Shown: piece after piece, positions 12,461 through 25,079 of the stretch | How positions within the stretch are numbered: the stretch's first letter is position 1 | How the letters are laid out: each line of letters begins with the position of its first letter | Assembly: GCA_033060915.1 (NCBI GenBank) | Contig: CM065394.1 | Coordinates: forward strand, 25,089,501 to 25,153,500 | Length of the DNA stretch: 64,000 bases | Direction of reading: 5' to 3' | DNA from: Euryodendron excelsum | Lineage: Eukaryota; Streptophyta; Magnoliopsida; Ericales; Pentaphylacaceae | Position numbers and translations under genes: made by a program | Notes under the pieces: model-generated | What the model was told of the DNA's origin: nothing | The model's input: only the letters and a program-made list of their open reading frames with translations | The model's database searches: none

Positions 12461-13956
12461 ACTAAGGTTAGACTACTAGGGTCAAGTTGACCTAAGGTTG
12501 GAAGATGGTTTTAAACTAGGGTTTGGACATAGTGGTTTTGGAGAGATGGTTCTATGTATGAAATTTTGAAAGTGAGTTTTGAAAACCATTTTATGAAAAC
12601 CACTCAAGTGAGTATGGGGATCCTATGATTGATATTTTGGAAACCACTGTAGAGAGGCTTTGGAACCCCCGAAACCATTTCACCCACAAACTCAAGAGAG
12701 CAAAACTTGTGAAAATCAACATTGAATAAATAGTTTTGAAGACTTGAAAATTAAAGAGAATGATCCTTTGAAAGTTGGTTTTAGAAAGAGGTTCTTGGAA
12801 AATCACTTTTAACAAGTTGAAGACCACTCTAAAGAATAAAAGTTCATATGGTTTATTTGAAGGAAATCACTCCAAAGAGGACTCCATGGAACCTTTCCAC
12901 TCACAATATTCAAGAGAGCAAAACTTCTAAAAATCAAGGTGAAAATGATGATTTAAGGAAATCATTTTTATGCAAGTTAAAGAAAGTGTAATTTTGAGAA
13001 TCCTTTTTGAAAGGGATTGTTTCGAAAACCACTTTGAAGTTAATAGAACTAACTCTAATGAACTAGGGTTCATATGGTCAAGATAATAGGGAGACCACTC
13101 AAGAGAGGGTTCCAAGGGACCATTTCAACCACAAAGTTCAAGAGAGTACAATCCTTGAAAATCAAAACAGAAGAAGAGAGTTTGAAAGCTATTTTAGTGC
13201 AACTTTGGAAAGCAATGAAATGTAGGGTTACAAAATAAACTCAAGGGACTTGAAGAGGGTTCTCTAAGTTATAGAAATTGATGATTTGACCTAGGCTTCA
13301 AGGAACCAACTCTAGGACTATTTTTAGGAAAACATTTGAATATGAAGCCTGAGAATGTCATAGAAATTGAGATAATGAAAGTTTTGAGAAAATGGTCATA
13401 AACATGAAAATAAAGCCAAGCATGCAAAACATGAACTAGATAACTATATGCAAAGGGTCATAAAATTATACAAGGCTAGAGGATTCATGACATAGCAAGG
13501 TGTTCTAAGGCCATACTATCTTAAAGTAGGTTTGTGATAAGTTTTCTACACGGTGGCTCACATAAACTTCTTCTAGGCATGAACTAAGAGTTTTCTTGTT
13601 TCAAGCATGCAAGAAAGGGGGCTAGAAGATGGGGATTAAAATAGAGAATAGTCTAAATAGGCTAGGAGGGAGAAGAGAGAAGTGGGGATTGCAAAAATGT
13701 AAAGGGAATACTACATTTTGCCTTCAAACACTTTCAAACCTCCATAGATACCTTGACTTAAGCTTGAATAGCCTTAAAGAGACTTGAAGGGGCTAGAAGG
13801 AGGTATTTTATGGCATTAAAGGCTATATAGGGGGAGATGGAATCTAGCCTAAGTGTTTGAAGTGTGGGATGTATATAGGAATTCGAGATTCTAGAGCAGT
13901 TTTAGCAGAGTTTTGCTATCAATTTTGATTCTGGAATATGTAAAGGGGGAGGCGTG

Positions 13957-13964
13957 TATTTATA
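13957..13964 (-). promoter_or_regulatory. Candidate TATA box of left LTR-like arm
   Basis: The minus strand reads GCCTATAAATACACGCC, followed by a CCCCC tract and TATTCCAGA. The same context surrounds the plus-strand TATA at 16,081. Confidence 0.6.
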
Positions 13965-13970
13965 GGCAAA

Positions 13971-14846
13971 GTTAGAGAGGCCCAGCGTATGTAGGATATG
14001 CGCCTGGGAAAAATTTGCCTTGACGCATGTGCTACATGTGCCAGTACTATTCTACTGGTAGAATGCCATGTGGCACTCATTGTACTAGCTAAATCTTAAA
14101 GGCTAAGTGAATTTTGATCGATCTAATCAAAATCTGGGCACATGTAGCATATGCTCCACCGTCGAGAATGTTTGTTTAAACTTCACTTTGATAATTGTGC
14201 CAACCGGGAAGGAATCAGGGAAATCGATTCCATTTATGGTGTCCTCCTAGTGTTTCTCATGAACTTTTGAATTTTTGAAAAACTTGAAAGGTGTTCGAAA
14301 GAGTGAGATATCGTCTCAGGAAGTATACACAAAAACTCATTTTTGCAGAGCGTCTCTGACACCCTCCACGGGTGTTCAAAAGTAACCATTTGTGGGCCAT
14401 ATGATCGAGGCCTTCGAGAAGCAATCTCCCCAATCGAGTTGTACCAATGGAAAATGCTCTGAAAATACTTTCAAGAATTCTCTAATTTATGCATTTCTCA
14501 AGTCATTTGATGGTGCGTTATAATCAGAGAATTGGAGAAAAAGTCAATCTTGGCGGAGCATCTGTGAGATGCTCTAAAGGTTACTGAAAGTAGCAGTTTT
14601 TGAGCTATGCGAAGAGGGGCTTCAGGAAGCGATCCATCCAATCGAGCTGTATCGATGGAAAGACCCATGGATGAGCTTTTGGGAATTCCTTGGTTTACAC
14701 ATTTCTCAACTCGTTTGACGGTGCTTTATAACTAAGGAATCGAAAGAAAAAACAACCCTGGCAAAGCATCTGTGAGATACTTCAAGGGGCTTTCGTTGAG
14801 TCGGGAGTGTTTAGTAATGTGAGGTTTACCTCGGGTTAAATAGGGG
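13971..14846. repeat. Spacer between the two LTR-like arms (left U3-like part), no gene
   Basis: Only short ORFs are present. The segment contains two related sub-repeats around GCATCTGTGAGATRCTYYAA (14,558 and 14,767) and a third variant (GCGTCTCTGACACCCTCC, 14,351), each about 200 bp apart. Each is followed by a variant of a TTCGAG/TTCAGGAAGC..ATCGAG.TGTA..GATGGAAA block. I read it as the upstream part of the left arm. Its boundary with the right arm is approximate. Confidence 0.45.
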
Positions 14847-17800
14847 TGTATGATGAGACCCGTTATTCGATACCTAGGGTCGGTGTAGTTTCGGGGCACC
14901 TTTAGGCCGCCAGGGGTAAAATAGTTATTTCGATCGGGATTGGTTTAAAAAGGTCAGAATGGGTTATAGTGGCATGTTAAGTGTGCCGGATCGTTCGAGG
15001 ATGGCCTTGGAAGTGTTTTCCAGTGTTTGGTGGGATATGTACTGTGCTGGGGCGTCTAGGGGCAAAACAATTATTTTGACTGAAGTTGACCGGAATGGAA
15101 CTTGAATTAGACAAAATGGCATGTTGAGTACACCTAACTGTTTAGGATCACTTTAGAAAGGTGGACTTACAGTCTTAAGAGATTTTGAACTTTCTCAAGA
15201 CGTGCCTGGAGGCCCAAAGGGTAGATTTGGTCATTTTTCACCAAGTCAGGCTAGTAGGCGCCGGTGTTGACCTAGGTGCTGGTTCCCAAGACCACCCGGT
15301 CTCGAAAAGTTACTTATGCGGTGTTAGTCCCTAAGATCACCCAGTCTCAGAGAGCTACCTGTAGGGCATTGTTAGTTTCTAAGAATGCCTGGTCTTGGAA
15401 AACTACCTGTGAGGGTGGTGTTAGCCCCTGAGAATGCCTGGTCTCAGAGAACTACCAAATGACGAACATTCTACATTAGCAGGCAAGTAGGCACCAGAAG
15501 TGAACCATCTAGAATTTGATAAGGTGTTGGTTCCCGAGATCGCCCGATCTCAGGGAGCTACTCGGATGGCATTGGTTCCCGAGACCGTCAAGTCTCAGAA
15601 AGCTGCCTGAAATGCCCAGGGGCAAGATAGTCTTTTCAACTTCAATTGGGCCTTGTGAGTCAAAGAAGTGACCAGGTGATGGGATTGGAGTTTAAAAGAG
15701 CTGTCTTGGGCTCGTATGAATTGTGATGTTTGAAAACTGGATCCGATCGGGCTAGAGATTGCCGAGCAGGCAAAAATGGGGTGCTTACACCCGGTTACCT
15801 TTGGGACACTCTTTTAGGGGTTCTTGTCCATTCCTGGCCAAGTCTGGTTACTTGAAACATTTTAGATTATTTTTAGACTTTCGGAATCACTCCTAGTGAA
15901 CCCAGACCAAAAATTACATGGTAGTCACTAAGGTAGGCGCCCAAATTTTCTACCTTGCATCCCAAGAGTTACAGATCTGTTTCTTGTCGCCCTAAAAACT
16001 TTACTAATAGGTTGGCACCGCTAAGCCAAAATTTGGCCTGGCGCTATTGCAACAAATACCATAGTCAAGTTTTGGCTGCCTATAAATACAGGCCACCCCC
16101 TGCTTATTCCAGATTTGAAAAACCCTAATTCTCTCAAAGCTCTCTCAAGTTCTAGCCTCCATATACTCTAAACACTAAAACATTAGCTCCATTGAAGGCC
16201 ACTTTCAGCCCGTTCAAAGCTCTTGAAGTTCTCTCAAGTTCAAGCAAGTCCTCCATTGAAGTATTCAACCTCTTCTCCCTCCTAGTCCACTTGGGTTATT
16301 CTCTATTTTAATCCCCATCTTCTACCCCCTCTTCTTGCATGCTTGAAACAAGGGATTTCCCGTTCATGCCTACGAAGGCTTTGGAGGAAATCACTGTGTC
16401 GAAAATTTTCTTCCAGTGTAACCTAAGACGATATGGGTTCGACCTCCTTGATTGTGTGGTGAAGCCTAACTTTGTATGTTCACATCCCTATTGCATTGTG
16501 GTTGTTGTGTTCATACATTGCATTCAATATCATATTCAAAATCTTCCTTCAAAACTTGCATCTAAAAAAGTTGTTTCAAACTTATTTTCAAAACCACATC
16601 CCTAAGATGACTCTAGTCATTCCATGATTAGGTGTTTTAGAAAGGTGTTATATTCAATGAGACTATTGTGGTCCATATTAGCGGTTTCAAACCCTACTTG
16701 TTTTCAAAACCACAACCCTAAGATGATTCTAGTCATTCTATGGTTAGGGTTATTTTAGGAAAGTATTACATTCAATGAAACCATCAAAGTCTATATTAGG
16801 GTTTTAAACCCTAGTTGTTTTTAAAATCACAACCATAGAATGGTTCTAGTTTTTTCATGATTAGAATCATTTTAGGAAAGTGAGATATTTGAGAGACTTT
16901 CAAAAGTCTATATTCAAACATTTGGAAAACCCTAGAGTCCATATTTAGGAAACCCTAGGCTTCTCACATAATATCATAGCTTTTAATTTGCATCAAATCA
17001 TAGATTTCTAAAAAAAAATTTCTACATAAAATCATAGATTCCTAATTAAAAAGTCACATAAAATGATAGATTTTTAAAACTAAAGTTTTCCAATTTCAAG
17101 TCAAATCAAATCTTGTCCAAATAGGAAATCTAATCAAATATCCTCTTTATGGAAATAAAATCTAATATTTTGTTTTAAGAAATAGAAATTAAATCTTTCT
17201 TAATCCCAATTTTTTCTAATGTCAATCTGTTCTAATTTCAAAACATTTCATTTTCAAAACTTTCCAAAAACAAAACTTTCATTTATCAATTGAAATCCAA
17301 TCTTTCCAATTCAAATGCATTGCATAAACCCTAGATCCTAGGACTGTTTAAATCTCAAGTTACTTTAAACCTAGGTTAAACATTTTCAAACTCAACTTTT
17401 CATATTTCAAATTCAAACATTTCCGAGTTTAAACCTTTTCTCAATCAAATCTTTCCAAAATCAAGTCTTTCTTAAAATAGAAACTTTCCTAAAATGGAAA
17501 TTTCCTAATATGTAACTTTTCTAATTCGAAACTTTCCTAAAATCAAACTTTCTAACATCAAACTTTTCAAGTGCATGTTTAAACCCTAGGTATCCAAAGT
17601 CTTAGGATACCAAAACCCTAGTTCAGCCCTGACCTTGAGTTAAGAAACTTAAACCCTTTCCTAAGTCTTAGGTCTAAACCGAGATGATTTTCAAATCTAA
17701 TTCAAGTCAAGATGATTTCAAAGTTCAATTCAAACTTTTCAAAATAAGTCAAAGTCCTATTTTAAAATCAATTTCAAATCAAAGTTTAATTTCCAATCTT

Positions 17801-18575
17801 CCAATCAAAATTCAACTCAAACCCCTTTCAAGTCAAACTTTCCAAGGACACCAAGAGTCTATTTTCAATTGGACCCTAAATCCGAATTATGATTGATTTG
17901 ATTCCCAACAAATGGATACGTAGGCAACCCTCATGGGTGCAGTTATAACCTTTTTTAAAATTTTAATTTTTTTTTCAAAATCTCTCTTCAAATTTAAATT
18001 CTTTTCATGCACTTATATATCATGCATCACATCATCCCTAAAATGATAGCTCAACTTCTTTTCAAAATTATCAAAGTGGATATAAGTGGACATTGGATAA
18101 CTGGAGATTCTAAATGAGTAAACCTAGGGTGATAAGACATGTAGGTACCACAAGGGCAGCATAGGGTGATAGCCTAAACTTAGTGCATCTTTCCTATATG
18201 TAACCAACCTTTGAACTTAGAGTCGCTGTTTTCGCAAGACCAAAATGGAGTTATTTTAAAAAGGGCTTAAATCTTTCCAAAGGTTGCCTAACAACATATT
18301 TTCTCTGTAAAAAAAAAACCCTTTTCTTGAGGAAATTTTTCCCAAACCTTTTCTAAAATCTTAAGTTTATGTCTTCAAACTTTACTTAGTTTTAGATGAC
18401 CTAACTCATTTTAACAAAGTTAGGTGGTGACTCCAAACCTTTTTCCAAAACCCTTATTCAAGTTAATTTTTAATTCAAACCTAGTCGCACTCGTCCTTCT
18501 ATGAGGATAAGTTCCAATGAGAGAGTATCATGTGATTTCCACATATTTCTCGAGTGCAAAAAATCGAGGCGCAAC
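14847..18575 (+). mobile_element. Right LTR-like arm, plus orientation (Tat/Ogre-like LTR, inferred)
   Basis: The segment may begin at the TGTATGATGAGACCC sequence (14,847). It has internal GGTCTCRGAGAGCTACC-type sub-repeats (15,290-15,600), a TATA box at 16,081 followed by a pyrimidine-rich leader, and a long TTTTCAAA-rich body. It ends near GAGGCGCAACAGC, followed by TGGAGACGC. That junction resembles an LTR end plus a degenerate Arg-tRNA-type PBS of Ogre elements, but several bases differ. It mirrors the left arm over about 2.5 kb. There is no coding content. Confidence 0.6.
16081..16088 (+). promoter_or_regulatory. Candidate TATA box of right LTR-like arm
   Basis: TATAAATA within GCCTATAAATACAGGCC, followed by CCACCCCC and TTATTCCAGA. 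It matches the left arm TATA context in the opposite orientation. A TCTCTCAAG-rich leader follows. Confidence 0.65.
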
Positions 18576-20690
18576 AGCTGGAGACGCTTAGGTCATTGTC
18601 ATGTCTCTTCACCCTTCACTCACCTAGAATCTTTGATTAATTTGTCCAATTCTCTCCATTTCAAATTTTTTAAAATCAAACTTTTCAAGGATTTTCATCA
18701 CTTGTAATCAATTCACATTCAATCATTCTATCTTGCATTAAGTTGGTCATTAAGGTACTAACTTTTTACATTTTATTTTGTAGGTGGACCATGTTCACAT
18801 TTATTTTTATTGTCTATATAAACTGCCATGAATGACATGATGGAATGGACAGGATAGATGGGAATTATTGGCCTTTTCCTCCATTTTTCAAAAACTTCAC
18901 ACACACTACAAGTGCACTCGCGCATTTGCATATTTGCATTCTCTACCTGATTATGTCCCTTCTAGTTAGAAGAGGGAACAGTATATTGGTTGTGGGTGGA
19001 TGCTGTGACAATATCTTAACCTACGGCCTCTTAATGGTTCCCCCGCTCAGTCACTAACCGATAATGGCACCACCTTGAAGAGTGGCTTAGGTTTGAAGAT
19101 TCGGGAACCGAGCCTTCTTTGAAAGCATTAGTAAGCCCTCAATCTCATGTTCATGTAAAAACCCATATATAGCCGAACATCTACTTTTAGAACTAGTAGT
19201 TGATGCCATCTGTCGATCCATTATCTACCCACTACAACGTACATAGTCGAACCTCGTACTGTAGACCCACTATAACGTGTCCTGTATATTACAACGATTA
19301 GTCTAGGAGAACCAGTTTATTTTTGAACTCACGTTTTTTGCAATACCACCTGTTACCCCATGGATCGTTATACAATCCCATTTCAACAGAGACTTGGGCG
19401 CACTCATCTTCAGACAATGGTTGAATCAAGGTTCCCCCACTCATCATGCTCCTCCTAGGTATGATAATCAATATGAATGAACATGAAATAGTTAGTTGAA
19501 TACATAATCCTTTCTACAAATCATTAGAAGCCTAGCCGGTCAGAAAGATATGACAATAAACTGAGCATATGGGATAATGCAATATGTCATGTCACATCCC
19601 TGAAATGGCATTATATATCATGGATTACATTGTGCATTCACATGCATTATGGCTCGGATCTAACCCCAGGTGCATTCATAGGTCACATCTAGTAACTATC
19701 AATTGTAGCATGAGGTTTGCATTGATGATAAGAGTCCTTAAAGAAGCTTGTGTCATTCTACATCACAGGTGATGTTAAATGAACTTACACCTCCCTAACA
19801 TCAATTAAGCTTTACAAATCTCTAAGTTCATAACAGATCAACTTCAGCTAAAAATAATTTCATCGGGGCCTATATAAGGAGTGGGTGACAGTTTTTTCGC
19901 ATTATTGTGCAACTCAAACATGAAATACACAGTGGCTAACATTTTTTAGGCAACGGGTCATCACTCTGTTGCGTATGATGAATGAGACTATCCTTTGAAC
20001 TCTAATAAATATTATTTATGTAGCAATGTCAATATAATGTACGATAAGTATCAATATCATATTAGGGAGGTTGAAGTTCTGGTAAGGGTTTGTCAAGTAG
20101 AGAACATTCCAATTTCCCGTCGAAGGGCCATGAATATGTCGATTAATACTCATCAGTTTTTATAGATGGCGTTGGATCGTTTCCATGAGGAAGTTAATAG
20201 AACGTCAAAGCATCAATAACAGCATTCAGTTCTTCAGTCCGCGAAAGAGAAGAAAGTAAATGGATTCATAGGTGAATGAGAAATGTACATGCAGGCCAGT
20301 AGTGACGAAAAATATCAGTTGCACATCTAGATGTCATATGATGAGAATGTTTAATAAATGAGGTTTTCTTTGTATGGATAGTGCATATGTTTGTATTAGT
20401 AATTTGTATTGCCTGTATTTGTAATCATCTAACATGTTGACTACATTTCTATCCGTAAATTGTATTTCAACACAATATTGGTGTAATATGGCCAACCAAT
20501 ATTAAATACATCGGTACACAAATGAAAATAACATATAAATAGATCATAATAGCTTTGTACATAGACTGATTACTTACTAAATAGCTATTAGAAATAAAAA
20601 TAATAGACATAATCAACATATTTATGGAAATTTTAACCCTCAGTCCTCATGAAACATGTCATAGTCGGATAAGTATTTTTCATTATTTAG
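18576..20690. other. Repeat-derived DNA without a recognisable gene
   Basis: All reading frames are short (at most 70 codons) and none shows a motif I recognise. The segment lies between the right LTR-like arm and the plant mobile domain ORF. Its position suits either the internal region of the LTR element or sequence downstream of the MULE. I see no repeat ends or terminal motifs that would decide. Confidence 0.4.
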
Positions 20691-21027
20691 AGCCTTGGTC
20701 TGTTCTTCTGGTGTGAGTTATCTTTTGCAAGCCACTAACATATCGATGGCAAGTTGGAGCATGAGGTATCAGCATTGCCGCATAAGCATACTATTGTCTT
20801 CCTTTTTATTCTTGCAACTGTCTCTTCATTTTCCTCCTGGTTCCTTCTTTGCATTGTCTGAGACTTATGTCAAAGCATTCTGACCCCGATGGTTTGCAAA
20901 TCGTAGACTAATCCCCGCTATTCTTCAACCCTAAACACACTATTGCCATAAACCAACATAATAGTCTTTAGGGCTCGAGTGTTTCTCTCTGTAGTATTCA
21001 TCACTTAATGGAGGTAATAACCACACT

Positions 21028-21650
21028 CTAAGGACTTGTTACAAAACATAACCCCCTGTACAATAATGCAAGGACTGCACTACCCCAACTGTAATGGTCG
21101 CACTCATCAAAGTCTTGTAGTAAGGGTAAGTATATATGCTTGACCAGGTTACCAAAGTGATCAGCCATGATGACCCTGGCAATGAGTCTGAGGATATATG
21201 CCCAAGCATGACACTGTACTGTGACCTCATCAGTATCATCAGAAAATGCCCCACATGTCTTAGCTAACCACTTGATCTTCACCCCACCGTCTCTGAATTC
21301 CTCAGCACCAAGGCCAACCCCTAAATGCTGGACAAAAAAAGGATACAACCTCTCCACTGAGGCAGCTCCAAAAGGGGCCTGTAACAGCCAACCCATCAAT
21401 CAGAAGACTGTAAATGATGGACACGTCTTGTAATATGACTATTGCCTCTTAGACAGGAAAATGGAACGAGTATGTCTCCTGACGCCATCTTTCGACCATG
21501 GCAGTGAGTAAGGCATGATCGTACGGAATTCGACCCACTCAATATAAACTGTAAAAACCAGCTCGAATCAGATAAGGTAGAATCATCACTGAATAAACTC
21601 GTGTCTGCCCAATAACAATTCAGAATCTGATCACCCTGTGAAATGAACAT
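21028..21650 (-). pseudogene. Plant mobile domain (PMD, aminotransferase-like) fragment
   Basis: The C-terminal frame (21,399-21,028) carries the typical PMD sequence: GVKIKWLAKTCG, HAWAYILRLIA, ADHFGNLVKHIYLPLL and DECDHYSWGSAVLALLYRGLC. The N-terminal part is stop-broken around 21,650-21,400. Reading its minus-strand frames gives the expected ALLTAMVERW and ETYSFHFPV-like segments and a SIIYSLLIDGLAVTG-like tract. PMD proteins occur as host genes (MAIN/MAIL family) and as passengers of MULE and Gypsy transposons. Here it follows a MULE transposase on the same strand by about 450 bp, which supports the transposon-borne type. It is clearly inactive. Confidence 0.8.
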
Positions 21651-22089
21651 CGCAATGCATTATAAATACGCAAATGGTAGTAGTTGTTAAATATTTTGAA
21701 CTTATAAACTATCAATGTCAAATATTGAAAAATACTAAATAACATACCCCATGCTTCCACACATCCTGTGAACGATTAATATAAGTACACTCTCATCAAG
21801 GGATCTATCGGGTCGCCGTTGTGATGCTATAGTAGATGACAGATCTGGGAACTTAGTAAAATGAAGTCAATAGATGATGGATCTGTTAACTTAGTAAAAT
21901 GAACATCATTAGAAGCATCCTGAATAACAACGTGGATAACAAAATAGTGTAATAACATGCGTGTCGAAGTATAATGCATGAAAAATACAATGTAACATGC
22001 ATCACAAACTAAAATATATTAAACATACAGACTGACATGTAATACATGCGATTCTAATACATATTTGAAATACAAATGGATCAAAATAA

Positions 22090-24283
22090 AAAATATTAAA
22101 CTACGCCATGGGGTCTCTCCTTTGTGGACATCGACGTCTATTATGACCATGTTCCTTACATAAACTGTAGTGGAACATCTATTTTTGCCTTGATTCATTC
22201 ATCTCGTTATGAATTCTAATGTGCTCTAGCCGACCTTTTCTAACTACACGTTTGCACCCAAGGTTTGACAAAACAGTAAGCCTTTCATAACGAGGCTAGT
22301 AATCATCTGCAAATATTGTCACAAACGAAACCGTGTACACACGTGCCTACATTTTTGTTATGTAGTGTGGGTCAAATAAAAACCATGGTTCTTTTTGCAT
22401 ATGCAAGCAAGGGAGGTACTATATAACCCATTTGCCGCATGAACAGATTGGTGGGTAAATGATCACGACCTGTTTTGTACCGTCTTTACTCCCCCTTACC
22501 ACGGTGGCCACCTCCATAGACGCGGTGTCTCTGTACATTATACGAAATGCTGTATAGTAAACCCAACGCCATTAGAAATAGCAAACGAATGACAGTTATA
22601 ATAAAAACTGCCACACGATGACCGAATGCAATTTTATTCTACTCCTTAAATTTATTCCGTACTTCTTTAGGGAAACGGTGGCCATTGTTGATGTTACGTT
22701 GTATCTCATCACATCATGCAATGAAACTCTTAACAAGGCAATAGTAAGTTACCTACACAGATGCTATGATGGGCAAATTACGTATACCTACTATGGTACC
22801 ATTGTAGCCCTCAGAATTGTTGGTCACGGTGATCCCCCAACAAAACCCATCATCGTAGGCCAATGTTCACTTAATGGCATCGTCCCCCATTAATTCTTCG
22901 TAACATGGTTTAGGTATCCTTCGTATTTTATCCATTATTTTGTTCTAGTTTCGTACTTGATGAGCTCTGCTAGCAGCCCACACCAAGTCCTTGACCTTTA
23001 TCTTGTTGAAGTTCTTATGGTAGTTACTACAAAAGTGTCAAAGGCAATACCTGTGAAAACTGGGGGGTTGACCATCCCTAGGATTTTCCCATTCCCGTTC
23101 AATGGCATTTAGTAGGCTCGTGTTGCAGTTTAAAATTATAGTGACTTGTTCTTTGCCAAGGACAATGTAGTTGTCTGAGCAAGTATATGAACCATGACCA
23201 GTTGCGAGTGTCCTCAACCTCGACAATGGAAAAAGCTAGGGGAAAAGTTGTACCCCTCATAGTGATCCCAACAGCTATAAGCATAACACCCTTGTATTTC
23301 CCATAAAAGTGGGTTCCATCAACTGATATGACTGGCATATTGTAGTTGAAACCCTCAATACAAGGGCCAAATGTCAAGGTGACCTATGTACTTGAAACCC
23401 TCGATTACATGACTTACGACCTAAGGAAAGGCCTCAAGAATTTGGATGGTTCTGGGATTTCTTGACTGTAATGTCAAAAAATATCTGGAAAGCTTTGTGA
23501 ACGACTCTTTCCATTTCCCTAATATCAACTTTATAGATTTTGTTCTTGCTTGCCAAGCTCTCTTGTAAGAGACTGTATGATGATGATGTGTTTTAACATC
23601 TTTAATAATCAACGTGGTCTTCTAGTCCAGATCTTTCTATGCAAAAACTATACAGTTTAAGTACATTATACGAAATGCTTGTATGACAAGCTAATCAATT
23701 TTTGTGACTAAGTCCACATGAAATTGTAACTCACAGCGTCTTATGACATAATAACTTGCACTATGAAGTTCACGTCTAGATTATAATGGCCCATGTTTGG
23801 CATTCCATACAAGCAGTTATGAGGGACAGGGTATTGCGTAACCTCCCACATCCCATGCTTCTTTTCGAAAGCATGAAGCATCCAAGGGTAATCGTGTGCA
23901 TACTGAACTTTTCACAGTTTGGTAGTTAATTCAACAACCAAATACTCCTTATTTTTGTTCAAGTGATATGCCTTGCATGCATTTTTCAAAGCTATCTTAT
24001 CATTAACCAATATCTCTATTTGAAAATTTGAATTATCAACATCCCATACCAAACCATGGCGAAACTCATTCCTGCCCAGTACTGGTGCATCATAGCCCTC
24101 TAGCAATGTGGTGAAGTAAGATACTGGGCTCTCTTCTTGTTGTTGAACATCATCATCAAAATCATTCATTATAGCGGGATCTACATCCTCATCTGATTGA
24201 TTTGACTGAATACCCGGAGAACTTACATTTAAATCAAAATCCATAGGCATGGACTGGCAGCTGGATTCAACTATATGCTGCAC
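22090..24283 (-). pseudogene. MuDR-type Mutator-like (MULE) transposase, decayed
   Basis: A transposase moves the element by cut and paste. The modules appear in the correct N-to-C order across several frames. The N-terminal region is at 24,283-23,912 (acidic stretch, then NDKIALKNACKAYHLNKNKEYLVVE). A pre-catalytic helix region with YKRAWQAR lies at 23,612-23,421. The catalytic entry motif VDGTHFYGKYKG..LIAVGIT and FPLAFSIVEVEDTRNWSWF is at 23,377-23,220. A SWIM-type zinc finger start (CSCGKW) lies at about 22,430. A C-terminal zinc knuckle at about 22,130 (SLCKEHGHNRRRCP) has its first Cys read as Tyr. Many stops separate the parts. The expected TIRs may be the outer repeats at about 200-480 and 25,080-25,985. 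Confidence 0.85.
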
Positions 24284-25079
24284 TAGATTTGTACTTTGAC
24301 TGTCCCATGGTAGGCCCTTTTGAAGGACCAGCAGTGTCTACCATGGCCGAAGTGTTGACATACTACTCGACTCAATGCCACCATTCGTAAACAAACCATG
24401 GTGGTCACTTTGCTGCGTACTGCAAAAATGAAACGGACTATCATATTCTTCCAATTGGTGGGAATCTGGCACATAATAACTTAGAGCTTCGCTCATTTCA
24501 TATGCCACATGCTTGCTATTGTGGCCTACATTCTCCTACCCTAATGTCAATATTGTTGAGAAATTCTTCATCTTTGTCGTATTACTCTCATCCGCTAGTA
24601 TTCAACCATACCTATGAATGTCAACCCACATTCGATCCGTTGTAGGTTCCACATCAACTGTTGCATTCTCTAGCTGAATGTAAAGCTCGATGCATTCCAT
24701 CCACTGTTTTTTATTTTTTTTTTAGAAGCCATAGGGCAATTTGCAATGTTTGGTCATCGTTGATCGACAGTTTGACCGAGCCCCCCTCAATACTGTGTGA
24801 AAATCTGCATATCAATTTCAATCCTATATTTTCTCTATCCTTGGAAAGCATAGGCAGGATTATGTCTTGTAGTTCAAACAGTTTACATTTCAATGGCATA
24901 CTGCAACATGTCTGGCATTCCATGTTATATACTATCCCTTTATCACGATCTTTCATTTTTTTCGTACCCCAATAAATTATTACCACTGTCTCATCCATTT
25001 TTCTCCTGGTTTGGTACAAAATGAACGAACACATCATACGCTATATACAAAACCAAATACTTTTCATAATTTATTGAAA

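Larger units (their letters stand above)
1781..13970 (-). mobile_element. Left LTR-like arm of a head-to-head pair (split by a chromovirus)
   Basis: The arm proper is 1,781-2,332 plus 11,093-13,970; the DNA between is a later retrotransposon insertion. On the minus strand it starts with a promoter region (GCCTATAAATACA.GCC) and runs for about 3.4 kb to about 1,781. It is collinear with the plus-strand arm at 16,070-18,575. Matching landmarks are the TTAATCCCCATCTTCTA..GCATGCTTGAAACA block (13,580 versus 16,310), the ACRTAGGCAACC block (11,225 versus 17,920), the GACATGTAGGTA block (2,205 versus 18,136), the AAGACCAAAATG block (2,110 versus 18,236) and GGTGACTC (1,935 versus 18,424). Layout, length and the low-complexity TTTTGAAA-rich body resemble long LTRs of Tat/Ogre-type retrotransposons. 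That family assignment is inference. No coding region belongs to it. Confidence 0.65.
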
